Shown here in pieces: positions 33,341 to 41,055 of a stretch of 56,365 nucleotides of DNA; within the stretch, counting starts at the first letter, position 1; the number at the start of each line of letters is the position of its first letter. The notes beneath the pieces are model-generated. The model saw only the letters and a list, made by a program, of their open reading frames with translations. It searched no databases and was not told where the DNA came from. The position numbers were made by a program, and so were the translations under genes. The DNA is from an uncultured Leifsonia sp. Its GTDB lineage: Bacteria; Actinomycetota; Actinomycetes; Actinomycetales; Microbacteriaceae. Location: the NCBI RefSeq assembly GCF_945957465.1, contig NZ_CAMFLC010000026.1, forward strand, positions 1 through 56,365. Reading direction: 5' to 3'.

Positions 33341-34264
33341 TCAGTCCAGGTGGTCGAGGTAGCGCAGGATGATTCCCTCGCGCAGCGCCCACGGGCACAC
33401 CTCGAGCTCGGCGACGTCGAGCGCGCGCATGGCCTCGCGGAGCACGACGCCGCCCGCGACGATCTGGAAGGTGCGGTCGGCGGTGATCCCCGGCAGCGCG
33501 GTACGCGCCTCGGCGGGGAGCTGCGCCAGGCGCGGCACCCAATCCGCCAGCTCCGACCGGCGCAGGAGGCTGCGCTCCGTGCCTCCGGGGCCGGGCGTCG
33601 TCGAGCCGGCCAGTCGCGCGAGCGACCGGATCGTCTTGGAGGTCCCGATGACGTGCTCGCGACCGCGACCGGTGAACTGCTCGACGGCCTGGGCGAGGGT
33701 CGTCCTGGCGTGGTCGCGCAAGGCGGCGAGCTGTTCGTCCGTCGGCGGATCGTCGTGCAGGAAGCCGATCGTGCTGCGTCCCGCCCCGAGCGGGAGGGAC
33801 ACCGCGGTGTCGGGGTACTCGTCGGCGCCCGACGCGATCTCGAGCGAGCCGCCCCCGATGTCCAGCAGCAGCAGCGAGCCGGACGACCATCCCGACCAGC
33901 GCCGGACGGCGAGGAACGTCAGCCGCGCCTCGTCCGCCCCCGAGAGCACCTGCAGTTCGACGCCGGTCTCCTCGCGGATGCGCTCCAGGATCGCCGGTCC
34001 GTTCGCGGCCTCGCGGATGGCGGATGTGGCGAACGGCAGCAGCTCGTCGATCCCCTCGGCCTCGCCGACCTCGACGGCCGATCGGATGGCCTCCAGGATC
34101 GCAGCCTCGCCCTCGGCGCTGATCGACCCGTCGTCGGTGATGTAGCGCATCAGGCGCAGCACCGACTTGTGCGTCGCCGCGGGAAGCGGCCGGGCGCCGG
34201 GGTGCGCATCGACGACGAGCAGATGGATGGTGTTCGATCCCACGTCGAGGACTCCGAGTCGCAT
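33341..34264 (-). CDS. Ppx/GppA-family phosphatase
   Basis: 307 aa of the sugar-kinase/actin fold, acting on polyphosphate or pppGpp. Phosphate-binding loops are present: LDVGSNTIHLLVVD (5-18), ATSAIREAANG with the catalytic-type Glu region, and LLDIGGGSLEIASG (about 140). The C-terminal HD extension of longer Ppx proteins is absent, as in actinobacterial Ppx1/Ppx2. Start 34264 is given by TACTCT 6 nt upstream, not the in-frame ATG at 34312. Confidence 0.92.
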   Translation of the reverse strand: MRLGVLDVGSNTIHLLVVDAHPGARPLPAATHKSVLRLMRYITDDGSISAEGEAAILEAIRSAVEVGEAEGIDELLPFATSAIREAANGPAILERIREETGVELQVLSGADEARLTFLAVRRWSGWSSGSLLLLDIGGGSLEIASGADEYPDTAVSLPLGAGRSTIGFLHDDPPTDEQLAALRDHARTTLAQAVEQFTGRGREHVIGTSKTIRSLARLAGSTTPGPGGTERSLLRRSELADWVPRLAQLPAEARTALPGITADRTFQIVAGGVVLREAMRALDVAELEVCPWALREGIILRYLDHLD

Positions 34265-34270
34265 AGTCAG

Positions 34271-34276
34271 AGAGTA
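34271..34276 (-). promoter_or_regulatory. -10 element of a leaderless promoter
   Basis: Minus-strand TACTCT ends 6 nt before ATG 34264. Confidence 0.5.
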
Positions 34277-34424
34277 GCGGCCGGCGCGTCGGCCGCCGAC
34301 ACGCCGTGACACGCCGGCCGACGACGCGACACGCCGTGCCGATTCCCCCCTTTCGGAGGGGGCGATGTCGGTGGTTCCGCGTAATCTCGCAGGCAGACGG
34401 CACCGGGGCGAAAAAATCCCGAAA

Positions 34425-34473
34425 ACACTACATGTAGTGGAATGACAATCGTGTCATTCGGGTTATATAGTGG
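34425..34473 (+). promoter_or_regulatory. Mini-gene promoter with NrdR-box-like pair and a central dyad
   Basis: ACACTACATGTAGTGG (34425-34440) contains a perfect 14-bp palindrome and matches 13 of 16 positions of the NrdR-box consensus acaCwAtATaTwGtgt. A second site (34458-34473) has only the right half, TATAGTGG, well conserved; centres are 33 bp apart. Exactly between them lies the perfect dyad AATGACAATCGTGTCATT (34441-34458). Promoter hexamers ATGACA (34442-34447) and TATAGT (34466-34471), 18-nt spacer, overlap all three sites. NrdR is inference; the palindromes are seen. Confidence 0.6.
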
Positions 34474-34480
34474 GTAAACA

Positions 34481-34495
34481 CCGCGAGACACGCGG
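34481..34495 (+). promoter_or_regulatory. Leader hairpin of the mini-gene mRNA
   Basis: CCGCG AGACA CGCGG, a 5-bp stem with 5-nt loop in the predicted 5' leader of about 55 nt. Confidence 0.4.
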
Positions 34496-34534
34496 CGAAA
34501 CAGACTTCAGTTCTAGTGAATCGGGGAGGCCATC

Positions 34535-34618
34535 ATGGACTACGAAAACGACACCGTCGGCGGCTACGCAGTTCCCGTCGACCCGATGGATCTGCTGCAG
34601 TGCGACAGCTGCCAGTAA
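34535..34618 (+). CDS. 27-residue peptide ending in CxxC-Gln, unknown function
   Basis: Codes for a 27-aa acidic peptide beginning MDYENDTVGGYA and ending LLQCDSCQ, with PVDPMD in the middle. It has every mark of a real gene: strong promoter, GGGGAGG 5 nt before ATG, third-position G/C bias, TAA stop, and a perfect terminator 18 nt later. No signal peptide or membrane segment. The CxxC near the C-terminus could be a redox pair, a metal ligand or a modification site. Options: orphan redox tail (ribonucleotide reductase alpha subunits end in such cysteines, and the promoter looks NrdR-like), modified/secreted signal peptide, or leader peptide for attenuation of hadAB-murB. I recognise no family. 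Confidence 0.7.
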   Translation: MDYENDTVGGYAVPVDPMDLLQCDSCQ

Positions 34619-34636
34619 TCCGCTGACACAGCTTCG

Positions 34637-34674
34637 AGAGCCCCGGCGCTTCTGCGCCGGGGCTCTTCTGTTCG
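34637..34674 (+). terminator. Rho-independent terminator of the mini-gene
   Basis: AGAGCCCCGGCGC (34637-34649) pairs perfectly with 34654-34666 around TTCT, followed by the T-rich TCTGTTCG. Separates the mini-gene from hadA. Confidence 0.85.
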
Positions 34675-34680
34675 TAGAAT
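34675..34680 (+). promoter_or_regulatory. -10 element of a leaderless promoter for hadA
   Basis: TAGAAT ends 6 nt before GTG 34687. It lies 8 nt beyond the terminator stem; its -35 position would fall inside the stem and shows no match. Confidence 0.5.
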
Positions 34681-34686
34681 CGTCGG

Positions 34687-35133
34687 GTGCCAGTGAATCC
34701 AGAGCTCGTCGGGCGCAGTTTCCCGCCGACCCCTCCCTACCTCGTCGGTCGTGAGAAGGTGCGCGAGTTCGCCGCGGCCGTGCTCGCGACGGATCCGATC
34801 AGTTTCGATGTGGCCGCCGCGCAGGCCGCCGGGCATGCCGACCTCGTCGCACCTCCGACCTTCGCGGTCGTGGTGCAGCAGCTGACCCTCGATCAGCTGC
34901 TCGCCGACCCGGAGGCGGGCATCGACTTCAGCCGCGTCGTCCACGGCGATCAGCGGTTCACTTTCACCCGGCCGGTCGTCGCAGGCGACGAGCTCACCGC
35001 GACGCTCACCGTGACCTCGGTCAAGTCGCTCGGCGCGCACTCGATGGTCACCGCCGAGACCGTCATCGTCGACGATTCCGGCGAGCACGTCGTCACGACC
35101 GTGTCCACCCTGGTCGTTCGAGGAGACGAGTGA
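34687..35133 (+). CDS. FAS1-like/MaoC-like hydratase subunit (HadA/HadC type)
   Basis: 148 aa hot-dog fold of the N-terminal MaoC dehydratase family: PELVGRSFPPTPPYLVGREKVREFAAAV at the start, APPTFAVVV in the middle and VHGDQRFTFTRPVVAGDELTATLTV. HadA-like subunits lack the catalytic Asp/His and pair with a HadB-like catalytic subunit, here the next gene (1-nt overlap). Together they should dehydrate (R)-3-hydroxyacyl thioesters in fatty-acid elongation. Start GTG is fixed by the leaderless -10. Confidence 0.9.
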   Translation: MPVNPELVGRSFPPTPPYLVGREKVREFAAAVLATDPISFDVAAAQAAGHADLVAPPTFAVVVQQLTLDQLLADPEAGIDFSRVVHGDQRFTFTRPVVAGDELTATLTVTSVKSLGAHSMVTAETVIVDDSGEHVVTTVSTLVVRGDE

Positions 35134-35558
35134 TGCCCGCACCCGATTTCGAGTCCCTCGCCGTCGGCGACATCGTCGCCGAGCGCACCTTCGAACTCAG
35201 CAGGGATGCGCTGGTCCGCTACGCGGGTGCGTCCGGCGACTTCAATCCGATCCACTACCGCGATGACGTCGCCACATCGGTCGGTCTCCCCGGTGTCATC
35301 GCGCACGGCATGCTCACGATGGGGCTGTCGGTGCAGCCGGTCGTCGACTGGGCGGGCGACCCCGCTCGCGTCGTCGACTACCAGGTGCGCTTCACACGTC
35401 CCGTCGTCGTCGACCCGGTGAGCGGCGCGAGCGTGCAGGTCACGGCCACGGTCGGTCAGCTCGATGCGGAGGCCCGAGTGGCGCGCATCGACCTCACGAC
35501 GACGTTCAATGCCGAGACCGTCCTCGGCAAGGCGCAGGTCCGCGTCTCGCTCGCATGA
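35133..35558 (+). CDS. MaoC-like (R)-3-hydroxyacyl hydratase/dehydratase, catalytic subunit (HadB type)
   Basis: 141 aa. Catalytic hydratase-2 motif YAGASGDFNPIHYRDD supplies Asp and His; GVIAHGMLTMGL follows as expected. Partner of the upstream HadA-like subunit. ATG 35133 has AGGAG 7 nt upstream; GTG 35130, one codon earlier, is an alternative. Overlaps murB by 4 nt (ATGA). Confidence 0.92.
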   Translation: MPAPDFESLAVGDIVAERTFELSRDALVRYAGASGDFNPIHYRDDVATSVGLPGVIAHGMLTMGLSVQPVVDWAGDPARVVDYQVRFTRPVVVDPVSGASVQVTATVGQLDAEARVARIDLTTTFNAETVLGKAQVRVSLA

Positions 35559-36703
35559 CGGAGGCGACGACCGGCATCCCCGCGCTCGCGGAGCTCACGA
35601 CGATGCGGGTGGGGGGCGTTCCGGAGAACCTGGTGGCTCCCTCGGACACCGCAGCGCTCATCGCGGCCGTACGGGACATCTGGGCGACCGGAGAGGAGTG
35701 GCTCCTCCTCGGCGGCGGCTCGAACACCGTCGCGAGCGACGACGGGTTCGAGGGCACGGTCATCCACGTGGTGACGCACGGCATCGAACGCCTCGACGCT
35801 CCCGAGGGGCGGGTGCGGCTCCGCGCACAGGCGGGCGAGCCGTGGGACGAGCTCGTCGCTCTGACTGTTCGGAACGGATGGTCGGGCATCGAGGCGCTCT
35901 CGGGCATCCCGGGTTCGACGGGCGCCGCGCCGGTCCAGAACATCGGGGCGTACGGGCAGGAACTGGAGGCCGCGCTGGTCGGCGTCGAGTTCCTCGACGC
36001 GGCGACGGGCGAGGTGACGTGGGTGTCGCGCTCCGAGCTGGAGCTCGGCTATCGCACGTCCGCGCTCAAACGCGGCCGGCCGGGCGTCGTGCTCGCGGTG
36101 GACCTGGAGCTGTCGGACAACACGGTGCCTGGCGCCGTGGGGGCGCCGCTCAGCGCGCCGGTCGCCTATGCGCAGTTGGCCGACTCGCTCGGCGTCTCGC
36201 TCGGCTCGCGCGTGCCGGTCGCGGAACTCCGCCGGGCGGTTCTCGCCCTACGGGCTTCGAAGGGCATGGTGCTGGACCCGGACGACCCGGATTCCGTCAG
36301 CTCGGGCAGCTTCTTCACGAATCCGATCGTCTCCGAGTCGTTCGCGCGCAGCCTCCCCGCGAACGCGCCGCGCTGGCCGGTCACCCCTCCCGAGCCGGAT
36401 GTCGTGATCGGCCTCCCTGCGGACGGCGTGCACCCTCTCGATATCCCGCCGCTGGCCGACGGACCGTACGACGTCAAGCTGTCGGCCGCGTGGTTGATCG
36501 AGAACGCCGGCATCCGCCGCGGCTTCGCGCTCCCGGGCTCCGGAGCGGCGATCTCGTCGAAGCACACGCTCGCGATCGTCAACCGTGGCGGAGCCAGCGC
36601 CGCAGACGTCGTGCAGTTGGCCTCGTTCATCCAGGCGCGCGTGCAGTCCGAGTTCGGAGTGCTGCTGCGCCCGGAACCGGTGCTGGTGGGGCTCTCTCTG
36701 TAG
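35555..36703 (+). CDS. murB: UDP-N-acetylmuramate dehydrogenase
   Basis: 382 aa flavoenzyme reducing UDP-GlcNAc-enolpyruvate to UDP-MurNAc with NADPH, an essential cytoplasmic step of peptidoglycan synthesis. FAD-binding LLGGGSNTVASDDGF (about 50-64), ALSGIPGSTGAAPVQNIGAYGQE, YRTSALKRG, the catalytic Ser in SSGSFFTNPIV and a C-terminal catalytic-type Glu (LRPEPVLVG) are all present; type I enzyme with full-length insertion. Coupled to hadAB by ATGA overlap. Confidence 0.96.
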   Translation: MTEATTGIPALAELTTMRVGGVPENLVAPSDTAALIAAVRDIWATGEEWLLLGGGSNTVASDDGFEGTVIHVVTHGIERLDAPEGRVRLRAQAGEPWDELVALTVRNGWSGIEALSGIPGSTGAAPVQNIGAYGQELEAALVGVEFLDAATGEVTWVSRSELELGYRTSALKRGRPGVVLAVDLELSDNTVPGAVGAPLSAPVAYAQLADSLGVSLGSRVPVAELRRAVLALRASKGMVLDPDDPDSVSSGSFFTNPIVSESFARSLPANAPRWPVTPPEPDVVIGLPADGVHPLDIPPLADGPYDVKLSAAWLIENAGIRRGFALPGSGAAISSKHTLAIVNRGGASAADVVQLASFIQARVQSEFGVLLRPEPVLVGLSL

Positions 36704-36747
36704 GCGAGCTGATGGACTTCTCTGAGAGGACTCTCACGCTCGGTTCC

Positions 36748-36753
36748 TAGGCT
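36748..36753 (+). promoter_or_regulatory. -10 element of a leaderless promoter
   Basis: TAGGCT ends 7 nt before ATG 36761. Confidence 0.4.
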
Positions 36754-36760
36754 GTGCCCC

Positions 36761-37483
36761 ATGGGATTCCTCGATCGCCTCCTGGGCCGCGACGAGCCGC
36801 AGGATCAACGCGCTCAGCAGCACCCGCCCGCGCAGGCTCCGGCGTCGCCGCGCACGCCGGGCACGCCGTCCGCGCAGCGTACCGACGATGAGATCGCAGT
36901 GGAGCGCTATCGCTACCTCCTGCGCACCGCGCCGCCCGAAACCATCGAGCAGGTGCACGAGGAGGCTTTCGCCGCGCTGACACCGCAGCAGCGTCGGCTC
37001 GTCTTCGAGCAGCTCAGCGCGAACGCGCCGTCGGGCGAGCAGCCGCGAGCCGACGACCCGCGCTCGCTCGCTCAGGCAGCCACCCGCTCCGAGCTCCGCC
37101 AACCGGGAACCCTCGAGGGCTCGCTCGGCGGTCGTACCAGCGGCATGGGCACCGGCGGCATGGGCACCGGCGGCATGGGCTTCGGCGGGATGTTCGCGAG
37201 CTCGCTCCTCGGAAGCGTGGCAGGCTACGTCATCGCCTCCAGCCTCGTCAGCGCTTTCCTGCCCGCACCGGGCTTGGAGCAGACCCCCACCGATGGCGGA
37301 GCGGCCGATACCGCTGCGGACGGCGCGGTCCCGGGCGACGGCGGTTCCGGCTGGGACGGAGGCACGGGCTGGGACGGAGGCACGGGCGGTGACAGCGGTT
37401 CTGGCGGGGACATCGGATCCGGGGGATTCGGCGACTTCGGTGGTGGCGACTTCGGTGGTGGCGACTTCGGCGGCTTCATCTGA
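36761..37483 (+). CDS. Gly/Asp-rich protein with one membrane segment, unknown function
   Basis: 240 aa. A Pro/Gln-rich start (to about 45) is followed by a conserved-looking helical block, DEIAVERYRYLLRTAPPETIEQVHEEAFAALTPQQRRLVFEQL. Then comes a GMGTGGMGTGGMGFGGM repeat leading into a hydrophobic segment (about 140-168) and a very Gly/Asp/Trp-rich tail ending DFGGGDFGGGDFGGF. Similar architectures are common and unassigned in actinobacteria. It ends 12 nt before the convergent recQ stop. Leaderless-type start with a 7-nt gap. Confidence 0.8.
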   Translation: MGFLDRLLGRDEPQDQRAQQHPPAQAPASPRTPGTPSAQRTDDEIAVERYRYLLRTAPPETIEQVHEEAFAALTPQQRRLVFEQLSANAPSGEQPRADDPRSLAQAATRSELRQPGTLEGSLGGRTSGMGTGGMGTGGMGFGGMFASSLLGSVAGYVIASSLVSAFLPAPGLEQTPTDGGAADTAADGAVPGDGGSGWDGGTGWDGGTGGDSGSGGDIGSGGFGDFGGGDFGGGDFGGFI

Positions 37484-37495
37484 TCGTGCCGTCGG

Positions 37496-39613
37496 TCACG
37501 CCCGAAGGGCGGCGGCGAACGGCAGCACGGAATCGGCTCCCGCTCGCCTCAGCTCGCGCCCGGCGACCGTGATCGTCCACCGACTGTCGATCAGGTCGTC
37601 CACGAGCAGCACGCGTGCCCTGGGCGGAACGTCGACCGCGCCGGCATCGAAGCGATCCCACACCCCCGCCAGCCGGTAGGTGCTGTTGCCACCGGGGCTT
37701 CCCGAGGGACCGCCGCGCCGGAGGCTCAGAGCCCCGAGGTAGGGCAGCCGGCCGATCTCGGCCAGCCCGCGTGCAAGGCTCTCCGTGAAGAGCGGCCGGC
37801 TCCGTGACGGGAGCGCGACCACCGCGTTCGGCCGCTGTGCCCAGTCCCATTGCGCGAGCACCTGGACGCACGCCCTCAGCACCTCGGGCGGGCACTCCGC
37901 GTCCGGCGCCTCCGGCGCCAGCAGACCGCGGAGCCGCCCACCCCAGCCCAGGTCGGTCATTCGGGCGAGAACCCGCCCGGTCTCCACCTGTTCGTCCGGC
38001 GCGATTCTGCCGCGGACCGGTACGCCGACGGCGTCTGCGCCGGTGGGCCAGAGCTTGCGGGATTCGACCGGGACGCCGGCGCGATCGAGCTCCGAGGCGA
38101 TCGCGTCCGCCGCGTCGGCCCTCACGTCGCTCGGATACCACACGCCCGCGCACCGGTCGCATCGTCCGCACGGCCCGGCGTCCGGATCGTCGAGCTGACG
38201 CTGCAGGAACTCCATCCGGCAGCCCGGAGTGCGCTCGTACTCGATCATCGCAGCCTGCTCGGCCTCGCGCGCCGCGGCGATGCGCTCGTATCTTTCGCGG
38301 TCGTACGTCCAGGGCCTCCCGGTCGCGATCCAGCCGCCGGGCACGCGGCGCACAGCGCCGTCCACGTCGAGCACTTTGAGCAGGAGTTCGAGCGTGGACG
38401 CCCGCAGATCGACGCGGCTCTCGAGGACCCGCGTCGACTGCGCGTGTTCGCTGAGGGCGCCGAGCAACGCCGACGCCTTCTCCTCCGTCGGCATGGCGGC
38501 GGTGGCGAAGTAGTGCCAGATCGCGCGGTCCTCCGGCCCGGGAAGCAGGAGCACGTCCGCCGTCTCGGTGGCGCGGCCGGCGCGTCCCACCTGCTGATAG
38601 TAGGCGACCGGCGACGAGGGCGCGCCCAGATGCACCACGAATCCCAGGTCGGGCTTGTTGAACCCCATGCCCAGGGCGCTCGTGGCCACGAGGGCTTTGA
38701 TCTCATTCCGTTTGAGGCGCCCTTCGAGCTCCTCCCGCTCGGCCGGGTCGGTCTGCCCGGTGTACGACGCGACGTCGTGCCCGGCCTGTCGCAGGACGCG
38801 AGCGGTGTCGTCGGCCGCCGACACCGTCAGCGTGTAGACGATGCCGCTGCCGTCGAGGTCGGTGAGGTGGCCGGCGAGCCAGGCGAGCCGGGCGGTGGCG
38901 TCGTCGAGCGTGAGCACGCCGAGTCGTAGCGACCGCCGCGCCAGCGGCCCTCTGATCGTCCGCACGGAACCGGCGCCCGCCGTGCCGCCCAACTGTTCCT
39001 CGACGTCGGCGACCACCCGCCGGTTGGCCGTGGCCGTCGTCGCGAGCACGGGCACGCCGTCGGGCAGAGCGCGCACCAGCTCACGCAGGCGCCGGTAGTC
39101 GGGCCGGAAGTCGTGGCCCCAATCGGAGATGCAGTGCGCCTCGTCGATGACGAGGAGCCCGCACCGATCCACGAGCGCGGGCAGCTGCTGATCGCGGAAG
39201 TCGGGGTTGTTCAGCCGCTCGGGCGAGACCAGGAGCACGTCGACCGTGTCGTCGTCGAGCCGGGCGACCACGTCGTCCCACTCGTGGCGGTTCGCGGAGT
39301 TGATCGACAGTGCCCGCACGCCTGCGCGCCCGGCGGCCTCCACCTGGTCGCGCATCAGTGCGAGCAGCGGTGAGACCAGGATGGTCGGGCCGGCTCCGCG
39401 CTCGCGCAGCAGCATCGTCGCGACGAAGTAGACCGCGGACTTGCCCCACCCGGTCCGCTGCACGACGAGCGCCTTGCTGCGGTCGTCGACGAGCGCCTCG
39501 ATGGCCTCGAACTGGCCGTCGTGGAACTCGGCCCCCGGGCGACCGACGAGAGCGCGGAGGCGGGACAGGGCTCGGTCGCGGGTGGTCTCGGACGCGGTGT
39601 CGGTGGTGCTCAT
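37496..39613 (-). CDS. recQ: RecQ-family DNA helicase with C-terminal phosphoribosyltransferase-like segment
   Basis: 705 aa ATP-dependent 3'-5' helicase. Walker A QRTGWGKS (52-59), DEAHCISDWGHDFRPDYR (about 138), ATTATANRRV, and the C-terminal helicase motifs SALGMGFNKPDLGFVVH and QQVGRAGR are intact. A zinc-binding C-x16-C-x2-C-x2-C follows (CRMEF..CGRCDRC). The tail adds RVLLVDDLIDSRWTI (about 667-681), the PRPP-binding loop of type I phosphoribosyltransferases, instead of an HRDC domain. AACGAT lies 6 nt upstream of the ATG. Confidence 0.93.
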   Translation of the reverse strand: MSTTDTASETTRDRALSRLRALVGRPGAEFHDGQFEAIEALVDDRSKALVVQRTGWGKSAVYFVATMLLRERGAGPTILVSPLLALMRDQVEAAGRAGVRALSINSANRHEWDDVVARLDDDTVDVLLVSPERLNNPDFRDQQLPALVDRCGLLVIDEAHCISDWGHDFRPDYRRLRELVRALPDGVPVLATTATANRRVVADVEEQLGGTAGAGSVRTIRGPLARRSLRLGVLTLDDATARLAWLAGHLTDLDGSGIVYTLTVSAADDTARVLRQAGHDVASYTGQTDPAEREELEGRLKRNEIKALVATSALGMGFNKPDLGFVVHLGAPSSPVAYYQQVGRAGRATETADVLLLPGPEDRAIWHYFATAAMPTEEKASALLGALSEHAQSTRVLESRVDLRASTLELLLKVLDVDGAVRRVPGGWIATGRPWTYDRERYERIAAAREAEQAAMIEYERTPGCRMEFLQRQLDDPDAGPCGRCDRCAGVWYPSDVRADAADAIASELDRAGVPVESRKLWPTGADAVGVPVRGRIAPDEQVETGRVLARMTDLGWGGRLRGLLAPEAPDAECPPEVLRACVQVLAQWDWAQRPNAVVALPSRSRPLFTESLARGLAEIGRLPYLGALSLRRGGPSGSPGGNSTYRLAGVWDRFDAGAVDVPPRARVLLVDDLIDSRWTITVAGRELRRAGADSVLPFAAALRA

Positions 39614-39788
39614 GCAGCCATCGTTTCAGAAGCGACCGACGGAGAGCGGCCCATGGCCCGATCTGTGGATGACTCCCACGCGAAAGCGCTTGTGAGGGAA
39701 AGCCGCCGTGGGTGACGGTCAGGATGAAATGCCCGCAGCGATCCGCGGATCGGCGGAGAACGGCGGGCCGTGCATGGGTTCCGGCACC

Positions 39789-39794
39789 TACAGT
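39789..39794 (+). promoter_or_regulatory. -10 element of a leaderless promoter deciding a start
   Basis: TACAGT ends 6 nt before GTG 39801, selecting it over in-frame ATG codons at 39708 and 39774 which lack ribosome binding sites. Confidence 0.5.
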
Positions 39795-39800
39795 TCCACC

Positions 39801-39974
39801 GTGTCCACTACTACCCGCACCCACCCGCACTCCGCGCTCCGACCCTTCGAGCTCCGGCTCCGCCTTCCGAACGGCACCGCCGCCGTCGTCGTCATGGACG
39901 CGCGCAACATCGGCGAGGCCCTCGACAAGGCCCGCAACGCTCTCGGCGACGTCCAGGTCATCGACCCCAACTGA
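39801..39974 (+). CDS. Small hypothetical protein
   Basis: 57 aa, starting STTTRTHPHSALRPFELRL. The pattern FELRLRLPNGTAAVVVMDARNIGEALDKARNALGD suggests a small beta-beta-alpha fold. No family recognised. It ends 1 nt before the glycosyltransferase ATG and may be its cotranscribed leader gene. Longer starts at 39708 or 39774 are possible but less supported. Confidence 0.65.
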   Translation: MSTTTRTHPHSALRPFELRLRLPNGTAAVVVMDARNIGEALDKARNALGDVQVIDPN

Positions 39975-39975
39975 G

Positions 39976-41055
39976 ATGGCGTCGGCATCCGCCGCTGACG
40001 ACCCGCTCCGTGTGATGCACGTGGTCGACAACCTGGGGCAGGGGGGCGCGCAACAGGTCGTCGTCGATCTCTCCAACTGGCTCGCGCGCCAGAACGGGAT
40101 CGACGTCACCGTCTTCGGCGAGCGGGGGAGCGCCGTCGACCTGCTGGAGCGCTCCGTACGCTTCATCCCCGCAGCACGCAGCGGCTTCCTCGGCCAGACG
40201 AAAGAGCTCCTGGCAGCGACCCGGGAGGTCCGCCCTCACGTTCTTCACGCCCACCAGCGTCGAGAAGCGCTGCAGGCGCTTCTCGTGGGCCGGGCACTGG
40301 GCATCCCCGTCGTCGAGCATGCGCATACGCGTCTCCCGAGCGTTCGCCCGCGCGCGCTCTCCTTCCGGAGCCGAACGATCTTCGCCGTCGGGCCGGCCGT
40401 CGCCGATATGGTCGTGAACGAAGCAGGCCGGCCCCGCGAACTCGTGCAGATCGTGGGGAACGCACCGGCACAGCGGCAGGCGGGAGCGCCGTCGGCCCCG
40501 AACGACACCACATCGACGCTCCGCGTGCTCGCGATCGGACGTTTGACCGAGCAGAAGGATCCCCTCCGCTTCGTGCGCGTCATCGCGCGGCTCTCTCGCG
40601 ACGTCGCTGTGGAGGCGACCTGGGCCGGCGACGGTGAGCTGAGCGCCTCCGCGCGACGGCTGGCGCGCGAGCTCGGAGCGCCCATCCACTTCATCGGCCA
40701 CGTCGACGACATCTCAGCCCGACTCGACGAGGCGCATTGCCTGGTCATGACCTCACGGTGGGAGGGCACCTCGCTGGCGGTGCTGGAGGCATTCGATCGA
40801 CGCCGCCCCGTCGTGGCGACCGTGTCGGCCTCGAACGGTCTGCTCGCCGGCGGACGCGGCTTCGAAGTCGCCGACGACGCCTCGGACGCACAGTTCGCGG
40901 CGACGATCGGCCACCTCTTCGAGAACGACGAGGAGCGGATGAGAGCGATCGATGCCGCGAAGCGCTGGGTCGACGCGGAGGCCTCGCCCGAGCGCGTGTT
41001 CGGACCGGTTCTTGCGGCCTACCGCCGCCTCTGCGACCCGGCGCGACGGTCGTGA
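39976..41055 (+). CDS. GT4-family glycosyltransferase
   Basis: 359 aa, GT-B fold. N-terminal VMHVVDNLGQGGAQQVVVDLSNWL binds acceptor; C-terminal LAIGRLTEQKDPLRFVRVIARL (about 190) and the donor-binding SRWEGTSLAVLEAFDRRRPVVAT (about 262-285, the E-x7-E motif) mark retaining GT4 enzymes. Cytoplasmic, adding a sugar to a lipid-linked EPS repeat unit; sugar unknown. Its stop overlaps the polymerase start by 4 nt, making it part of the EPS operon. Confidence 0.92.
   Translation: MASASAADDPLRVMHVVDNLGQGGAQQVVVDLSNWLARQNGIDVTVFGERGSAVDLLERSVRFIPAARSGFLGQTKELLAATREVRPHVLHAHQRREALQALLVGRALGIPVVEHAHTRLPSVRPRALSFRSRTIFAVGPAVADMVVNEAGRPRELVQIVGNAPAQRQAGAPSAPNDTTSTLRVLAIGRLTEQKDPLRFVRVIARLSRDVAVEATWAGDGELSASARRLARELGAPIHFIGHVDDISARLDEAHCLVMTSRWEGTSLAVLEAFDRRRPVVATVSASNGLLAGGRGFEVADDASDAQFAATIGHLFENDEERMRAIDAAKRWVDAEASPERVFGPVLAAYRRLCDPARRS

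Noticed and set aside
34346-34362. 6C RNA-like motif (run of six C near 34345)
   Set aside because: The C-run pairs with the following G-run as a plain hairpin, whereas 6C RNA carries C-runs in loops of two conserved stems.
39708-39800. Longer N-terminus for the 39801-39974 protein
   Set aside because: No ribosome binding site for 39708 or 39774, and TACAGT lies 6 nt before GTG 39801.
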